Shown: piece by piece, positions 36,650-48,824 of the stretch
How positions within the stretch are numbered: position 1 is the first letter of the stretch
Layout: every line of letters begins with the position of its first letter
Origin: Bordetella parapertussis
Lineage (GTDB): Bacteria; Pseudomonadota; Gammaproteobacteria; Burkholderiales; Burkholderiaceae_C
Direction: 5' to 3'
DNA: 60,211 nt
Assembly (NCBI GenBank): GCA_945882755.1
Contig: CAMCWS010000002.1
Location: forward strand, 1-60,211
Translations under genes and position numbers: made by a program
The notes under the pieces: model-generated
What the model was told of the DNA's origin: nothing
What the model saw: only the letters and a program-made list of their open reading frames with translations
Database searches by the model: none

Positions 36650-37174
36650 CTAAACCCGCCATTTCTCCAGCAATTTTTCGGGACGCGTGGTGTCATAAGC
36701 CTCAAAAGGCTGGTGAATCCAAGGGTTGGTGGAAAGGTACTCCACAGAAAAATCTGGCGTGAAACTCGACACGCCTTTGGTCCAGATCACCGCACTGCGC
36801 AACTCGGTGATGGGCGAATAATTGTTGCGCAGCATGTCAATGACAGCGTTCAAGGTATGGCCTGAATCAGCCAAGTCATCGACCAGCAACACGCGACCAG
36901 CGATTTCACCTTTAGGGGTGGTGATGTAACGCGCAATGTCTAAATGGCCCTGAACGGTTCCACCTTCAGAACGGTAAGAACTGGTGGACATGATCGCCAA
37001 AGGCTTGTCAAAAATACGTGAAAGCACATCGCCTGGACGCATACCGCCACGGGCCAAGCACAAAATGGTGTCAAACGCCCACCCAGATTGGTGAATCTTG
37101 ATAGCAAGCTTCTCAATGAGGTTGTTGTACTCGTCATAAGAAACATACAAATGCTTGCCGTCTTCAGTCAACAT
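36650..37174 (-). CDS. Purine phosphoribosyltransferase (hypoxanthine/xanthine type)
   Basis: This 174-residue type I phosphoribosyltransferase has the PRPP-binding motif VLLVDDLADSGHT (about residues 96-108) and the ILCLARGGMRPG loop (about 38-49). The start is ATG 37174 with AGGA about 11 bases upstream; an in-frame start inside purA is rejected. It salvages a purine base with PRPP, and its position just after purA fits. Whether it uses hypoxanthine, xanthine or guanine cannot be read from sequence alone. Confidence 0.85.
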   Translation of the reverse strand: MLTEDGKHLYVSYDEYNNLIEKLAIKIHQSGWAFDTILCLARGGMRPGDVLSRIFDKPLAIMSTSSYRSEGGTVQGHLDIARYITTPKGEIAGRVLLVDDLADSGHTLNAVIDMLRNNYSPITELRSAVIWTKGVSSFTPDFSVEYLSTNPWIHQPFEAYDTTRPEKLLEKWRV

Positions 37175-37196
37175 GGTGGTGCATTCCTGTGAGGGT

Positions 37197-39739
<2,543 letters not shown>

Positions 39740-39778
39740 GAGGGGGATGGCTGTTAAAATAAGGATTCTACTGGGACA

Positions 39779-39967
39779 CTAGAGTAGCCACCAAAGCAGC
39801 AGCATACCCGCCACGATGCAACTCAAACCTATAAATCTGACTTGCCCATCGTCCATTTGCATGAGAGCCATGAAGGCACGCTTCCATGCCTGCGGAGAGG
39901 CAAATGGAAACAAACCCTCGATGATGAGCACCAAGGCCAAAGCAACCCACAGGGTTTGGCTCTCCAT
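39779..39967 (-). CDS. DUF2065 small membrane protein
   Basis: This 62-residue protein has two transmembrane helices (about residues 5-22 and 43-60) and the family core LVLIIEGLFPFASPQAW, plus MDDGQVRFIGL. It is related to E. coli YjeT, which also sits between hflC and purA. Function unknown; position in the hfl operon is conserved. Confidence 0.88.
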   Translation of the reverse strand: MESQTLWVALALVLIIEGLFPFASPQAWKRAFMALMQMDDGQVRFIGLSCIVAGMLLLWWLL

Positions 39968-39981
39968 CGCAGCAGGACGGT

Positions 39982-40884
39982 TTATTTTTTGGCAGAGCCA
40001 GCGTTAGCAGCGCCGCTACCGCGCATGGCTTTAAAGAAATCGGTGCTAGGGTCTAACACCATCACATCCGATTTTTTGTTGAAGCTGGCTTTATAGGCTT
40101 CTATGCTTTGGTAGAACTGCGCAAACTGCGGGTCTTTGCCAAAGGCATCGGCATACAAACGTGCGGCTTCTGCGTCTCCCTCACCCTTGATTTTTTGCGC
40201 ATCACGGTAAGCATTGGCCAAGGCAACTTCACGCTGACGATCGGCATCGGCTCGGATTTTTTCGCCTTCAGCACCGCCGGTTGATCGCAGCTCATTGGCC
40301 ACGCGTTTACGCTCGGCCTCCATTCGGCGATAAACCGACTCGGTGATGGTGTCCACATAATCTGCACGGGTGATGCGAACGTCCACCACATCAATGCCCC
40401 AAGGCTTTTCACCCTTGACGATTTCGAGGACCTCGCGCTTGACGTCCACCATCAAGGCTTCACGCTTGAGTGAAAGAAGGTCCTTCACAGTACGCTTGTT
40501 GATTTCTTCTTGAAAAGCATTGCGCACCACTCGGGTGAGTTGCTGAGCGCCAGCTTTTTCATCCAAACCCACGTTGCGAATGTATTGTGATGGGTCGGAA
40601 ATACGCCAACGCACATACCAGTCGATCACCATGCGCTGCTTTTCTGCCGTGAGCATGGGCTCAGAGTCCACGTTATCCAAGGTCAGTAAGCGCTTGTCGA
40701 TGAAGTTGACGTTTTGGAAAGGCGGTGGCAATTTAAAGTTCAGACCAGGTTCGGTGATGACCTTTTTGATCTGACCCAATGAATACACCACACCATATTG
40801 GCGTTGATCAACCACAAAAATCGTTGAGCTCAGCAGCAGCAGTCCAAGCATGGCGGAAGAAATGTAAAGACCTAGTTTGTTCAT
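39982..40884 (-). CDS. hflC: FtsH protease modulator HflC
   Basis: This 300-residue SPFH/prohibitin-type protein has a single N-terminal transmembrane helix (about 5-24), FVVDQRQYGVVYSLGQI at the start of the SPFH domain, and a coiled coil (ERKRVANELRSTGG). It forms the HflKC cage around FtsH in the periplasmic space. The ATG at 40884 lies ten bases after hflK, and a longer in-frame start inside hflK is rejected. Confidence 0.94.
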   Translation of the reverse strand: MNKLGLYISSAMLGLLLLSSTIFVVDQRQYGVVYSLGQIKKVITEPGLNFKLPPPFQNVNFIDKRLLTLDNVDSEPMLTAEKQRMVIDWYVRWRISDPSQYIRNVGLDEKAGAQQLTRVVRNAFQEEINKRTVKDLLSLKREALMVDVKREVLEIVKGEKPWGIDVVDVRITRADYVDTITESVYRRMEAERKRVANELRSTGGAEGEKIRADADRQREVALANAYRDAQKIKGEGDAEAARLYADAFGKDPQFAQFYQSIEAYKASFNKKSDVMVLDPSTDFFKAMRGSGAANAGSAKK

Positions 40885-40894
40885 ATTGGGCAAT

Positions 40895-42202
40895 TCAGCG
40901 CAAATCGCGGTCGCGTTGACGGCTGTCACGACCACGGTTATCAGGGGGGGAAGAAGGCATGGCGGGGCTGGGAACCGACCCACTGCCATCAATCGTGTTG
41001 CCAGCATTGGCCGCGGCGGCAGGTGTGCTGTTGAGTTGCATGATTTTGTCAAGCGGCAGATACAACATATTGGAACCCTGCTTGGACTCGACCAACACCT
41101 TGGTCACGCTGCTGTAGATCTCTTGCATGGCATTGATGTACAAACGGTCACGAGTCACCTGAGGCGCTTTTTGGTATTCAGCGTACAAAGACTTGAATCG
41201 TTGCGCGTCACCTTGGGCCTGCGCCACGATGCGAGACTTATAGGCATCCGCCTCTTGTTTTAAGCGTGAAGCTGAACCCACCGCACGAGGAATCACATCG
41301 TTGGCATAAGCCTCAGCTTCATTTTTGGCGCGTTCGCGCTCTTGGCCGGCTTTGAGCACATCGTCGAAAGCGGCCTGCACTTGCTCAGGAGGGCGAACAC
41401 CACCTTGTTGCAAATTGATGCCGACCACCTCAATACCCACGTTGTACTGGTCCAAGATGGTTTGCATGATTTTTCGCACACGCGGGGCGATTTGCTCGCG
41501 GTCTTCAGACAAGGCGGCGTCCATGCGCATCTTGCCCACCACTTCACGCACCGCCGTATCGGCAGCTTGCATGACCGCATCTGTCGGGTTTTTGCTTTCA
41601 AACAAATAAGCACGCGCATCGGTGAGTCGGTACTGCACAGCAAATTTGATTTCAACGATGTTTTCATCTTCGGTCAACATCGCTGACTCACGCAAACCAG
41701 TGGCCTTGATGATGGCGTCTCGGCCAACGTCGAGTGAACGAATTTGGGTGACAAACACCACTTCGTGGCGTTGAATGGGGTAAGGCATACGCCAATTGAA
41801 ACCTGCACCTGCAGTGCTGTGGTAGCGCCCAAATTGGGTAATAACGGCTTGCTGACCCTCTTGGACAATAAAGAAACCTGTGCCCAACCAAATCAAGACC
41901 ACAACACCCGCCACCACACCCAGCAAACCACCGGCTTGCTTGAAATCAGGATTGAAACCGCCACCACCGCCGGGTGGCTGGTTGCCCCCGCCTCTGTTTT
42001 GACCCAAGAATTTATTCAATTTGCGGCTGAGTTCGCGCCACAGCTCATCCAGATCAGGAGGGCCATTGGATGAAGAGGGACGTGGGCGCTTTCCCTCATC
42101 AGGGGGGGGCTGCTGAGAGCCCTCGGGAGGTGGCGTCGAGCTATTGTTGGGCTGATTGGCGTCATCACCTCTGCCCCAACGGCCATCGTTCAAATTGAAC
42201 AT
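40895..42202 (-). CDS. hflK: FtsH protease modulator HflK
   Basis: This protein has 435 residues from ATG 42202, which gives the usual FNLNDGRWGRG opening; an ATG at 42250 would add 16 residues. The Pro/Gly-rich cytoplasmic N-terminus (to about residue 80) is followed by one transmembrane helix and the SPFH domain with FIVQEGQQAVITQFG. With HflC it restrains FtsH. The N-terminal Pro-coding region holds a run of eight G/C (42102-42109). Confidence 0.93.
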   Translation of the reverse strand: MFNLNDGRWGRGDDANQPNNSSTPPPEGSQQPPPDEGKRPRPSSSNGPPDLDELWRELSRKLNKFLGQNRGGGNQPPGGGGGFNPDFKQAGGLLGVVAGVVVLIWLGTGFFIVQEGQQAVITQFGRYHSTAGAGFNWRMPYPIQRHEVVFVTQIRSLDVGRDAIIKATGLRESAMLTEDENIVEIKFAVQYRLTDARAYLFESKNPTDAVMQAADTAVREVVGKMRMDAALSEDREQIAPRVRKIMQTILDQYNVGIEVVGINLQQGGVRPPEQVQAAFDDVLKAGQERERAKNEAEAYANDVIPRAVGSASRLKQEADAYKSRIVAQAQGDAQRFKSLYAEYQKAPQVTRDRLYINAMQEIYSSVTKVLVESKQGSNMLYLPLDKIMQLNSTPAAAANAGNTIDGSGSVPSPAMPSSPPDNRGRDSRQRDRDLR

Positions 42203-42263
42203 ACCCGCTAAGCGTCGTCGAATAGGCCAAAACCAAGTTGAGAAATTCATGCGCAGTCAATCA

Positions 42264-42284
42264 AAAAAAGTGGCAAGCCGCCAT
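42264..42284 (-). terminator. Possible weak terminator between hflX and hflK
   Basis: On the minus strand TGGC-GGCTT-GCCA is followed by CTTTTTTT. The stem is only four bases, so it may only attenuate transcription from hfq-hflX into hflKC. Confidence 0.35.
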
Positions 42285-42314
42285 TGTGCCTAAACCTGAA
42301 GGCATACTTTGGGA

Positions 42315-43484
42315 TCAAGCATTTAACGGTGAAATGCTAAGGGATAAGGGTCGCGCCGTGGCCTGTAGTGCTGTCTGCAACAAGCGTTGACGCAAAGAGT
42401 CTATATTGTCCCCTGTTTGTGCACTGATAAAAATACGCGGAACAGCCAAACCGTCCATGATGAATACATCTTGCAGCATTCTGGGCTGTTGGTCACTGGG
42501 CAAGGCATCAACCTTGTTGAACACCAGTAACTGGGGAACATCTGTGGCACCAATATCCTCTAAAACGGATTGCACTTGAACAATTTGCTCAGGGTAATCT
42601 GGGTGAGAGCAGTCCACCACATGCAGCAATAAGTCGGCATTGGTGGCCTCTTGCAAAGTGGCCGCAAAAGCATCAACCAGTCCATGCGGCAAATCACGGA
42701 TAAACCCCACGGTGTCCGATAAGGAAATTTGGCAGCCATTGGCGCCTTCATCTGACAAATAGAGTTGACGCGTGGTGGTGTCTAGGGTGGCAAACAATTG
42801 ATCAGCAGCATAGGCACGCGCCTTCACCAAGGCATTGAACAAAGTAGATTTACCCGCATTGGTGTAACCCACCAAAGAAACATTGAAGACTTGGTTGCGT
42901 TCGCGTTGACGCCGCTGTGTGTTGCGCTGTTTTTTTACTTTGTCTAAACGCTCTTTGGTGCGCTTGATGGACTCGCCAATCATTCGCCTGTCCAACTCGA
43001 TTTGGGTTTCTCCTGGGCCGCCACGGTTACCAATACCGCCGCGCTGACGCTCTAAATGCGACCAACGTCGAACCAATCGGGTGCTGAGGTACTGCAATCG
43101 CGCCAATTCCACCTGCAACTTTCCCTCGTGGCTGCGGGCGCGCTGCGCAAAAATTTGCAAGATGAGCATGGTTCGGTCGTTGACCGGCATTTCTAGCAAG
43201 CGCTCCAAATTGCGTTGCTGAGCAGGGCTTAAAGACTGGTCAAACAATATCTCAGAGGCGCCGTGAAGCACTGCCATTTCTTTGATTTCCTGCGCTTTAC
43301 CCGAACCGACAAACAAGGCCGCATCGGGTGCTCGACGTTTACAAGTCATACGCGCAACAGGCAACAAACCTGCCGTGCTGGCCAGCTGTGCCAGTTCGTC
43401 CAAGTCTTGATCGAAATGGGGAAGACCCAAATCTACACCCACCAACAAGGTGTTTGCTTGACTATCAGACTGAGGGTTAGACAA
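42315..43484 (-). CDS. hflX: GTPase HflX
   Basis: This 389-residue ribosome-splitting GTPase has an N-terminal HflX domain with GSGKAQEI and FDQSLSPAQQRNLE, then the GTPase domain with G1 GYTNAGKST (about 207-215), DTVGFIRDLP (G3) and FNKVD (G4). The best start is a TTG at 43484, just 20 bases after the hfq stop. No ATG precedes the conserved VGVDLG region, so a non-ATG start is likely. Confidence 0.93.
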   Translation of the reverse strand: MSNPQSDSQANTLLVGVDLGLPHFDQDLDELAQLASTAGLLPVARMTCKRRAPDAALFVGSGKAQEIKEMAVLHGASEILFDQSLSPAQQRNLERLLEMPVNDRTMLILQIFAQRARSHEGKLQVELARLQYLSTRLVRRWSHLERQRGGIGNRGGPGETQIELDRRMIGESIKRTKERLDKVKKQRNTQRRQRERNQVFNVSLVGYTNAGKSTLFNALVKARAYAADQLFATLDTTTRQLYLSDEGANGCQISLSDTVGFIRDLPHGLVDAFAATLQEATNADLLLHVVDCSHPDYPEQIVQVQSVLEDIGATDVPQLLVFNKVDALPSDQQPRMLQDVFIMDGLAVPRIFISAQTGDNIDSLRQRLLQTALQATARPLSLSISPLNA

Positions 43485-43504
43485 AGGGGAGGAAAAGGCG
43501 GTCG

Positions 43505-43756
43505 TTATTGCGCAGACCCAGGCTCTTCACCATCGACTTGCGCAAAATTCACAGGGCGTCCGGGCACGATGGTCGAAATGGCGTGCTTGTAAACCATTTG
43601 GGTAACCGTATTTCGAAGGAGGACCACATACTGGTCAAACGATTCAATTTGGCCCTGCAACTTGATACCATTGACCAAATAGATAGAAACAGGCACATGT
43701 TCCTTGCGCAGGACATTAAGAAACGGGTCTTGTAAAAGTTGCCCTTTTTGATTCAC
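43505..43756 (-). CDS. hfq: RNA chaperone Hfq
   Basis: This 83-residue Sm-like hexamer subunit has [25 protein letters not shown] (Sm1), FDQYVVLL and [11 protein letters not shown] (Sm2), all canonical, with a short C-terminal tail. It pairs small RNAs with mRNAs. First gene of the hfq-hflX run. Confidence 0.98.
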   Translation of the reverse strand: MNQKGQLLQDPFLNVLRKEHVPVSIYLVNGIKLQGQIESFDQYVVLLRNTVTQMVYKHAISTIVPGRPVNFAQVDGEEPGSAQ

Positions 43757-43822
43757 GATATTCTCCGTGTCGGTTGATATTCATAACATACCACAGTCAA
43801 ACCCCTACTTATTTCATACATC

Positions 43823-44347
43823 TCAAAAGTTTTGTTTTCTTTTCAGCCGCTTGATGACCACATTCAAACGCCAAGACCATTTCACGAGCAGGTAGCCGCC
43901 GATGGCTGTTCCAACCGCAAACAGGCCCATGCCCACCAGCGTTGGCAAGCCGTATTCACTCAACCATTGAGCCGGCAAGAGGGACATAGAAACATCTGCC
44001 TGCACTTCATCACCCAGTACCCTCGAGCCAAGTTGGTAGGCCAACCAAAGCCAAAAACCAATGGTCAGGGGGTTTGTCACCATGGTCATGAGCGCAGCAA
44101 CAGGAATGTTGGCACGCCATTTCACACAATGAACTGCGGCGACCAAGAGCTGAGCAGCAGGAATGGCAAAACCCCAAAACAGCCCCACAGCGACACCGCG
44201 TGCGACGGCCTCGTGTTGCAAACGCCATAGCTGGGGGTCAGACAGCTTGTCCGCGTAGGGCTGAAGACGTGGATGCTTGGCCCAAAACTCTTTGCCAGGC
44301 ACCCAACGCTGCAAAGTTTTATTCAAGAACCCTTGAGATTGCTTCAT
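43823..44347 (-). CDS. DUF2062 membrane protein
   Basis: This 174-residue protein has two to three hydrophobic segments. ARGVAVGLFWGFAIPAAQ (about 57-74) and VTNPLTIGFWLWLAYQLG (about 90-107) are the DUF2062 core, and the ends are basic. The start is ATG 44347. Function unknown. It lies upstream of hfq on the same strand, 66 bases away. Confidence 0.85.
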   Translation of the reverse strand: MKQSQGFLNKTLQRWVPGKEFWAKHPRLQPYADKLSDPQLWRLQHEAVARGVAVGLFWGFAIPAAQLLVAAVHCVKWRANIPVAALMTMVTNPLTIGFWLWLAYQLGSRVLGDEVQADVSMSLLPAQWLSEYGLPTLVGMGLFAVGTAIGGYLLVKWSWRLNVVIKRLKRKQNF

Positions 44348-44492
44348 ATATATATGTTGCCTGGTCGCCATTCAGCACAAAGCAGGAATTTTCGACCAAA
44401 CACTCAGAATTAACCGAAGTGATTGATGAAAATATTCAGGATAAAAGTGATTTAATTTCCGCACTTTAACATTTTAAACAACACCATCATTT

Positions 44493-45452
44493 ATGGAAAC
44501 TATTGCACCTCTTTGGCTTTGGGCCACGTTTGTCGCCATCGTAGTGGTGTCCCTGTTTGTCGATTTTGTGGTCTTGAAAAAACAAGGCGCACATGAAATC
44601 GGGGTGAAAGAAGCGCTCAACTGGTCATTGGTATGGATCGCATTGAGTTTTTTATTCAATGGTTTTTTTTGGTGGGCGGTCAAAGACACGACGGGCTCAA
44701 CAGAAATAGCCAATACCAAGTCCTTGGAATTTTTGGCCGGCTATTTGATTGAAAAATCGTTGGCCATAGACAATATTTTTGTTTTCTTGATGATCTTTAC
44801 TTACTTTTCAGTTCCCTTGAAATTTCAAAAACGGGTTCTGATGATTGGCATCATTGGAGCCATTGTTTTACGTACGGTGATGATTTTGGCAGGCGGATGG
44901 TTGCTGGCCGAGTTTCACTGGATTCTTTATGTATTTGGCGCCTTTTTGATCTTGACTGGCGTGAAAATGTGGCTGGCTGCTGGCAAAGAGCCGGATCTGA
45001 ATGACAACCCCGCTTTGAAACTTTTGCGAAAATTTTTACCCGTCAGCAAGGATTTTGACGGAGAGAAGTTCATGACGGTTGAAAACGGCAAAAAAATCGC
45101 CACCCCTCTTTTCATGGTGATCTGTTTGATCGCACTCACCGACATCATCTTTGCGGTGGACTCCATCCCCGCCATCTTTGCCATCACCAGCGACCCCTTC
45201 ATCGTGTTAACCAGCAATGTCTTGGCCATCCTAGGTTTGCGAGCGATGTATTTTTTGCTGGCGGCCGTGGCAGATAAATTCCATTTGCTCAGCTACGGTC
45301 TGTCCCTCATCTTGGTCTTTATCGGGACCAAGATGTGCCTGATTGACATCTACAAAATGCCGGTGACGGTGTCTTTGGGCGTGGTCGTTGCCATCTTGGC
45401 CATCACCATGATCTGGAGCGTTCGCACTGCCAAACCACAAGCACCAAGCTGA
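44493..45452 (+). CDS. TerC/Alx family integral membrane protein
   Basis: This 319-residue protein has about nine transmembrane helices. The TerC family acidic signatures are seen twice, in EKSLAIDNIFVF (about 87-98) and LTDIIFAVDSIPA (about 215-227), both in membrane helices. Relatives act in manganese export or alkaline and tellurite stress. The 145-base gap upstream is A/T-rich, and I see no yybP-ykoY riboswitch in it. Ends 19 bases from the convergent regulator gene. Confidence 0.9.
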   Translation: METIAPLWLWATFVAIVVVSLFVDFVVLKKQGAHEIGVKEALNWSLVWIALSFLFNGFFWWAVKDTTGSTEIANTKSLEFLAGYLIEKSLAIDNIFVFLMIFTYFSVPLKFQKRVLMIGIIGAIVLRTVMILAGGWLLAEFHWILYVFGAFLILTGVKMWLAAGKEPDLNDNPALKLLRKFLPVSKDFDGEKFMTVENGKKIATPLFMVICLIALTDIIFAVDSIPAIFAITSDPFIVLTSNVLAILGLRAMYFLLAAVADKFHLLSYGLSLILVFIGTKMCLIDIYKMPVTVSLGVVVAILAITMIWSVRTAKPQAPS

Positions 45453-45471
45453 TGCGGATGTTCAAGTCGCC

Positions 45472-46353
45472 CTAAGCAGATTCAAGCAGCAGTTGAACCA
45501 ACGGGTGCTGAACTTTCTTCTCCGTCCCTATGGCGAAGAAATGTTCAGTCACCCCTTCGCAAGCCCCTAAGCGCTGAACGCCGTATTGGGAAATCAAATT
45601 CTCATGACCCCACTCCGCCGCAGGGAACACGCCCATGCCACTGGCGCCAAAGGTTTTCAGCAAAGCGCTGTCCTCGAACTCTCCCACAATTCGGGGCTTG
45701 ATACCTCGTTCTTCTAGCCATATGTCTATACGATCTCGGCTGGCTGTGTGAACCGTCGGCAGCAATACAGGCAAAGTGGCCAGGCATGCAGGGAACTCTG
45801 CAGTCACTTTTTGTAACAAAGCCGGCGAACCATACCAAGCGATGCTGGAGGAGCCAAGCGCATGGCTGTAGAGCTTGATATTGGGATTGGTTGCTGCTGG
45901 CTGGTCTGAAATGACGATATCGAGCTTATGAATTGCCAAGTCCCCTAAAAGGTCATTGAACTGCCCCTCAAGACACAGCAAACGTAAATTCGGTTCTGTC
46001 ATCACAGGTTTAAGTAGGTGGTGTGCCACCAATTTGGACAAACCGTCGCTGATGCCCACCCATAAACGCACCGAGGGCGAACTGACCGCGTCGCGAACCA
46101 TCAAAGGCAATTCTTCACCCAGCTGAAAAATCAGGTCGGCTTGTTTCATCGCTGCCATACCGGCATCGGTCAACACCAAGCCGCGTCCAGCAGGTTTAAG
46201 CAATTCGCAACCTAAAGATCGCTCGAGTTCACGCACTTGAGCGCTCACGGTTTGAACAGCCATGTGAAGCTTGTCGGCAGCGCGGGAGATGCCCCCTTCC
46301 TTGGCAACCACCCAGAAGTAATAAAGATGTTTGTAGTTGAAGGGTGTGCTCAT
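45472..46353 (-). CDS. LysR-family regulator, NhaR-like
   Basis: This 293-residue protein has an N-terminal helix-turn-helix (NYKHLYYFWVVAKEGGISRAADKLH, of which NYKHLYYFW is typical of NhaR) and a LysR substrate-binding domain. NhaR-type regulators respond to sodium or alkali and activate antiporters and surface genes. Here the divergent neighbour is a YccA-like gene (99 bases) and the convergent one a TerC family gene, so targets may be these. The intergenic stretch at 46375-46395 is very A/T-rich, as in LysR promoters. Confidence 0.88.
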   Translation of the reverse strand: MSTPFNYKHLYYFWVVAKEGGISRAADKLHMAVQTVSAQVRELERSLGCELLKPAGRGLVLTDAGMAAMKQADLIFQLGEELPLMVRDAVSSPSVRLWVGISDGLSKLVAHHLLKPVMTEPNLRLLCLEGQFNDLLGDLAIHKLDIVISDQPAATNPNIKLYSHALGSSSIAWYGSPALLQKVTAEFPACLATLPVLLPTVHTASRDRIDIWLEERGIKPRIVGEFEDSALLKTFGASGMGVFPAAEWGHENLISQYGVQRLGACEGVTEHFFAIGTEKKVQHPLVQLLLESA

Positions 46354-46452
46354 ACTCAGTTTTTTCAGGAATATAAATAATAAATTATCTGCTTTTACAT
46401 GATGGCGTCAAGCCCTATGGTTCAGGCCTTGTCATTCAAAGGAGCAATCCAC

Positions 46453-47166
46453 ATGGGAAATCGTTTTGGCTATTCCACCAGTGCTTCACAGCACCCTCAG
46501 TCATCGGTCTATGCCGAGGACCGTTCAGCCCTGATCCAAGATGATCAGGTCAAAAAGGTGCTGCGAAACACCTATGCCTTGTTGGCCATGACTTTGTTGT
46601 TCAGCGCAGCCATTGCCACCGCTGCTGTCAGTTTTCAATGGAAAGCACCCGGACTGATTTTGACTTTGGTGGGGTTTTTTGGTTTGCTTTTTGCCATTCA
46701 TAAGCTGCAAAACAGCGCATGGGCTTTGCCTGCTGTTTTTACCTTAACCGGCTTCATGGGTTACACCTTGGGCCCATTGCTCACCCACTCGTTGGCTTTG
46801 CCTGGTGGCGCGCAAACTGTCTCTCTTGCGCTGGCAGCCACAGGAACCACTTTCATTGCCCTGTCAGCTTATGTCTTGATCAGCAAGCGCGACCTCAGCT
46901 TCATGGGCGGTTTCTTGTTTTGTGGCATGGTTATCGCCCTGATTGGGGGCATTGCTGCCACGGTTTTTGAAATTCCAGCCTTGGGCTTGGCGATTTCCGC
47001 GATGGTGGCTTTGTTGTCAGCAGGGCTGATCTTGTTTGAAACCAGTCGCATTGTGAACGGCGGTGAAAGCAACTATGTGCTGGCCACTGTCAGTCTGTAT
47101 GTGACCGTGTTCAATCTGTTCACCAGTCTGTTGACGCTGTTTGGCTTGGGTGGCTCGAATGACTGA
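46453..47166 (+). CDS. Bax inhibitor-1/YccA family membrane protein
   Basis: This 237-residue protein starts at ATG 46453, with AAAGGAG about ten bases upstream. Seven transmembrane helices are visible from about residue 34 to 230, ending in an FTSLLTLFG helix typical of BI-1/YccA. YccA modulates FtsH in E. coli, and the FtsH regulators HflKC are also in this window. A short linker follows before the zinc-ribbon gene. Confidence 0.9.
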   Translation: MGNRFGYSTSASQHPQSSVYAEDRSALIQDDQVKKVLRNTYALLAMTLLFSAAIATAAVSFQWKAPGLILTLVGFFGLLFAIHKLQNSAWALPAVFTLTGFMGYTLGPLLTHSLALPGGAQTVSLALAATGTTFIALSAYVLISKRDLSFMGGFLFCGMVIALIGGIAATVFEIPALGLAISAMVALLSAGLILFETSRIVNGGESNYVLATVSLYVTVFNLFTSLLTLFGLGGSND

Positions 47167-47202
47167 GTGCTTTATTCAAGCGCATTCAAATAGGCTAAAG
47201 CC

Positions 47203-47460
47203 ATGAAATGCCCCAACTGCAAAGAGGCTATCTTGGTGATGTCACAGCGCCAAGGTGTCGAGATAGATTACTGCCCGCAATGCCGAGGCGTCTGGCTTGA
47301 CCGAGGCGAACTACACAAGATTTTGGAAAAAGAATCTGCCATGGCCATGCCATCGCAAACTCAGCGGCAGCCAAATCACAACCATGGCCAACAAGCCTAT
47401 CCACAAAGTTATCCGCAAGGCTACAAACGAAAATCTTGGCTAGAAGATATCTTTGACTGA
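47203..47460 (+). CDS. TFIIB-type zinc-ribbon protein
   Basis: This 85-residue protein has a zinc ribbon from CPNC (Cys3, Cys6) and CPQC (Cys24, Cys27), then RGVWLDRGEL, the zf-TFIIB domain pattern. The rest is Gln/Tyr/Pro-rich and ends KSWLEDIFD. Likely cytoplasmic, role unknown. It ends 14 bases from the convergent der. Confidence 0.85.
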   Translation: MKCPNCKEAILVMSQRQGVEIDYCPQCRGVWLDRGELHKILEKESAMAMPSQTQRQPNHNHGQQAYPQSYPQGYKRKSWLEDIFD

Positions 47461-47461
47461 C

Positions 47462-47510
47462 AAACCGCCGCCAGTCAATCCTTGTCTACATAAGGGTTGC
47501 TGGCGGTTTT
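47462..47510. terminator. Possible imperfect hairpin at the zinc-ribbon/der junction
   Basis: AAACCGCCGCCAG (47462-47474) faces GCTGGCGGTTTT (47499-47510) with one bulge and a long loop, ending in four T. It reaches into the end of der. It could stop plus-strand transcription, but the loop is large and the T-run short. Confidence 0.3.
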
Positions 47511-48809
47511 CATTTCGATACGCAAGGGCGTGCCTTCTAGCGCAAAAGCTTTGCGAAAACGCCCTTCTAAAAAACGCTTGTAAGCATCGGTGACGTGTTC
47601 CAGCGAATTGCCGTGGATCACGATCACCGGCGGGTTCATGCCGCCTTGGTGGGCATAGCGCAATTTGGGGCGAAACATGCCAGCGCGTTTGGGCGACTGG
47701 AATTGAACGGCTTCCAACAGCAAGCGCGTCAAGATGGGGGTGCTCATTTTGCACATGGCAGCTGAGTGGGCTTGGGCAATCGACTTCCAAACCGGAACCA
47801 AGCCTTGGCGTTTTTGGGCAGATATATGGTGCAGCTTGGCGAACTTCAAAAATGCCAAACGGCTTTCAATGGAGCGCTCCAGCAAATCACGCTGGTAAGC
47901 GTCTACCGCATCCCATTTGTTGACCGCCAACACCACCGCCCTGCCCGTCTCCAATATGTATCCAGCAATATGCGCATCTTGGTCGGTAACACCTTGGGTG
48001 GCATCCAACAACAGCAAAGCCACGTTAGAAGATTCAATCGCTTGCAAGGTTTTCACCACCGAAAACTTTTCAATCGCCTCAAACACTTTGCCCTTGCGGC
48101 GCAGTCCTGCCGTGTCAATCAACTCAAACTGCTGCCCCTCACGCTCGAAAGGAATGTGGATGGCGTCGCGGGTGGTGCCTGGCAAATCAAACGCGACCAA
48201 GCGCTCTTCACCCAGCCAAGTATTGATCAAGGTAGATTTGCCCACATTGGGACGGCCCACCACGGCCAGCTTTAAGGGCTTGGGAGAACCGTCGTCCTCT
48301 TCCTCTTCGTCGGGGAGGTTCAGCGCCCCCAAGGACGAATCCAACATGCTGCGAATGCCTTGCCCATGGGCGGCAGACACGGGCATGACTTCGCCTAAGC
48401 CAAGCTCGAAAAACTCCACCAAACGGTGTCCTTCTTGCATACCCTCGGCTTTGTTGGCCACCAGCAAACAGGGCTTGCCCAACCTGCGCAAGTAATTGGC
48501 GATGTCATGGTCTTGGGCACTGATGCCTTGACGCGCATCGACCACGAAAATCACGGCATCCGACTCAGCCACAGCTTGGCGGGTTTGCTTGGCCATTTCT
48601 TTGAAGATGCCGCTCTCGGCGGTGGGCTCAAAACCACCCGTGTCGATGACGATGAATTCTTGTTTGCCGTGCTTGGCATTGCCATAGTGGCGGTCTCGGG
48701 TGAGGCCAGCGTAATCGGCAACAATGGCGTCACGGGTTTTGGTGATGCGGTTAAACAGCGTAGATTTGCCCACGTTAGGGCGGCCCACCAAAGCAATCAC
48801 CGGTTTCAC
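47475..48809 (-). CDS. der: Ribosome biogenesis GTPase Der, GTG start
   Basis: This 444-residue EngA protein has two G domains, each with GRPNVGKS (about residues 8-15 and 184-191) and DTGGFE or DTAGLRR as G3 sites, plus the C-terminal KH-like domain. It is needed for 50S assembly. The initiator is GTG at 48809, 15 bases after bamB. Last gene of the ndk-rlmN-ispG-hisS-yfgM-bamB-der run. Confidence 0.96.
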   Translation of the reverse strand: MKPVIALVGRPNVGKSTLFNRITKTRDAIVADYAGLTRDRHYGNAKHGKQEFIVIDTGGFEPTAESGIFKEMAKQTRQAVAESDAVIFVVDARQGISAQDHDIANYLRRLGKPCLLVANKAEGMQEGHRLVEFFELGLGEVMPVSAAHGQGIRSMLDSSLGALNLPDEEEEDDGSPKPLKLAVVGRPNVGKSTLINTWLGEERLVAFDLPGTTRDAIHIPFEREGQQFELIDTAGLRRKGKVFEAIEKFSVVKTLQAIESSNVALLLLDATQGVTDQDAHIAGYILETGRAVVLAVNKWDAVDAYQRDLLERSIESRLAFLKFAKLHHISAQKRQGLVPVWKSIAQAHSAAMCKMSTPILTRLLLEAVQFQSPKRAGMFRPKLRYAHQGGMNPPVIVIHGNSLEHVTDAYKRFLEGRFRKAFALEGTPLRIEMKTASNPYVDKD

Positions 48810-48824
48810 AGCGAAGCCCTCTGA

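Noticed and set aside
44348..44492. yybP-ykoY manganese riboswitch before the TerC family gene
   Set aside because: The expected conserved stems and GGGGAGUA-like loops are not seen; the gap is simply A/T-rich.
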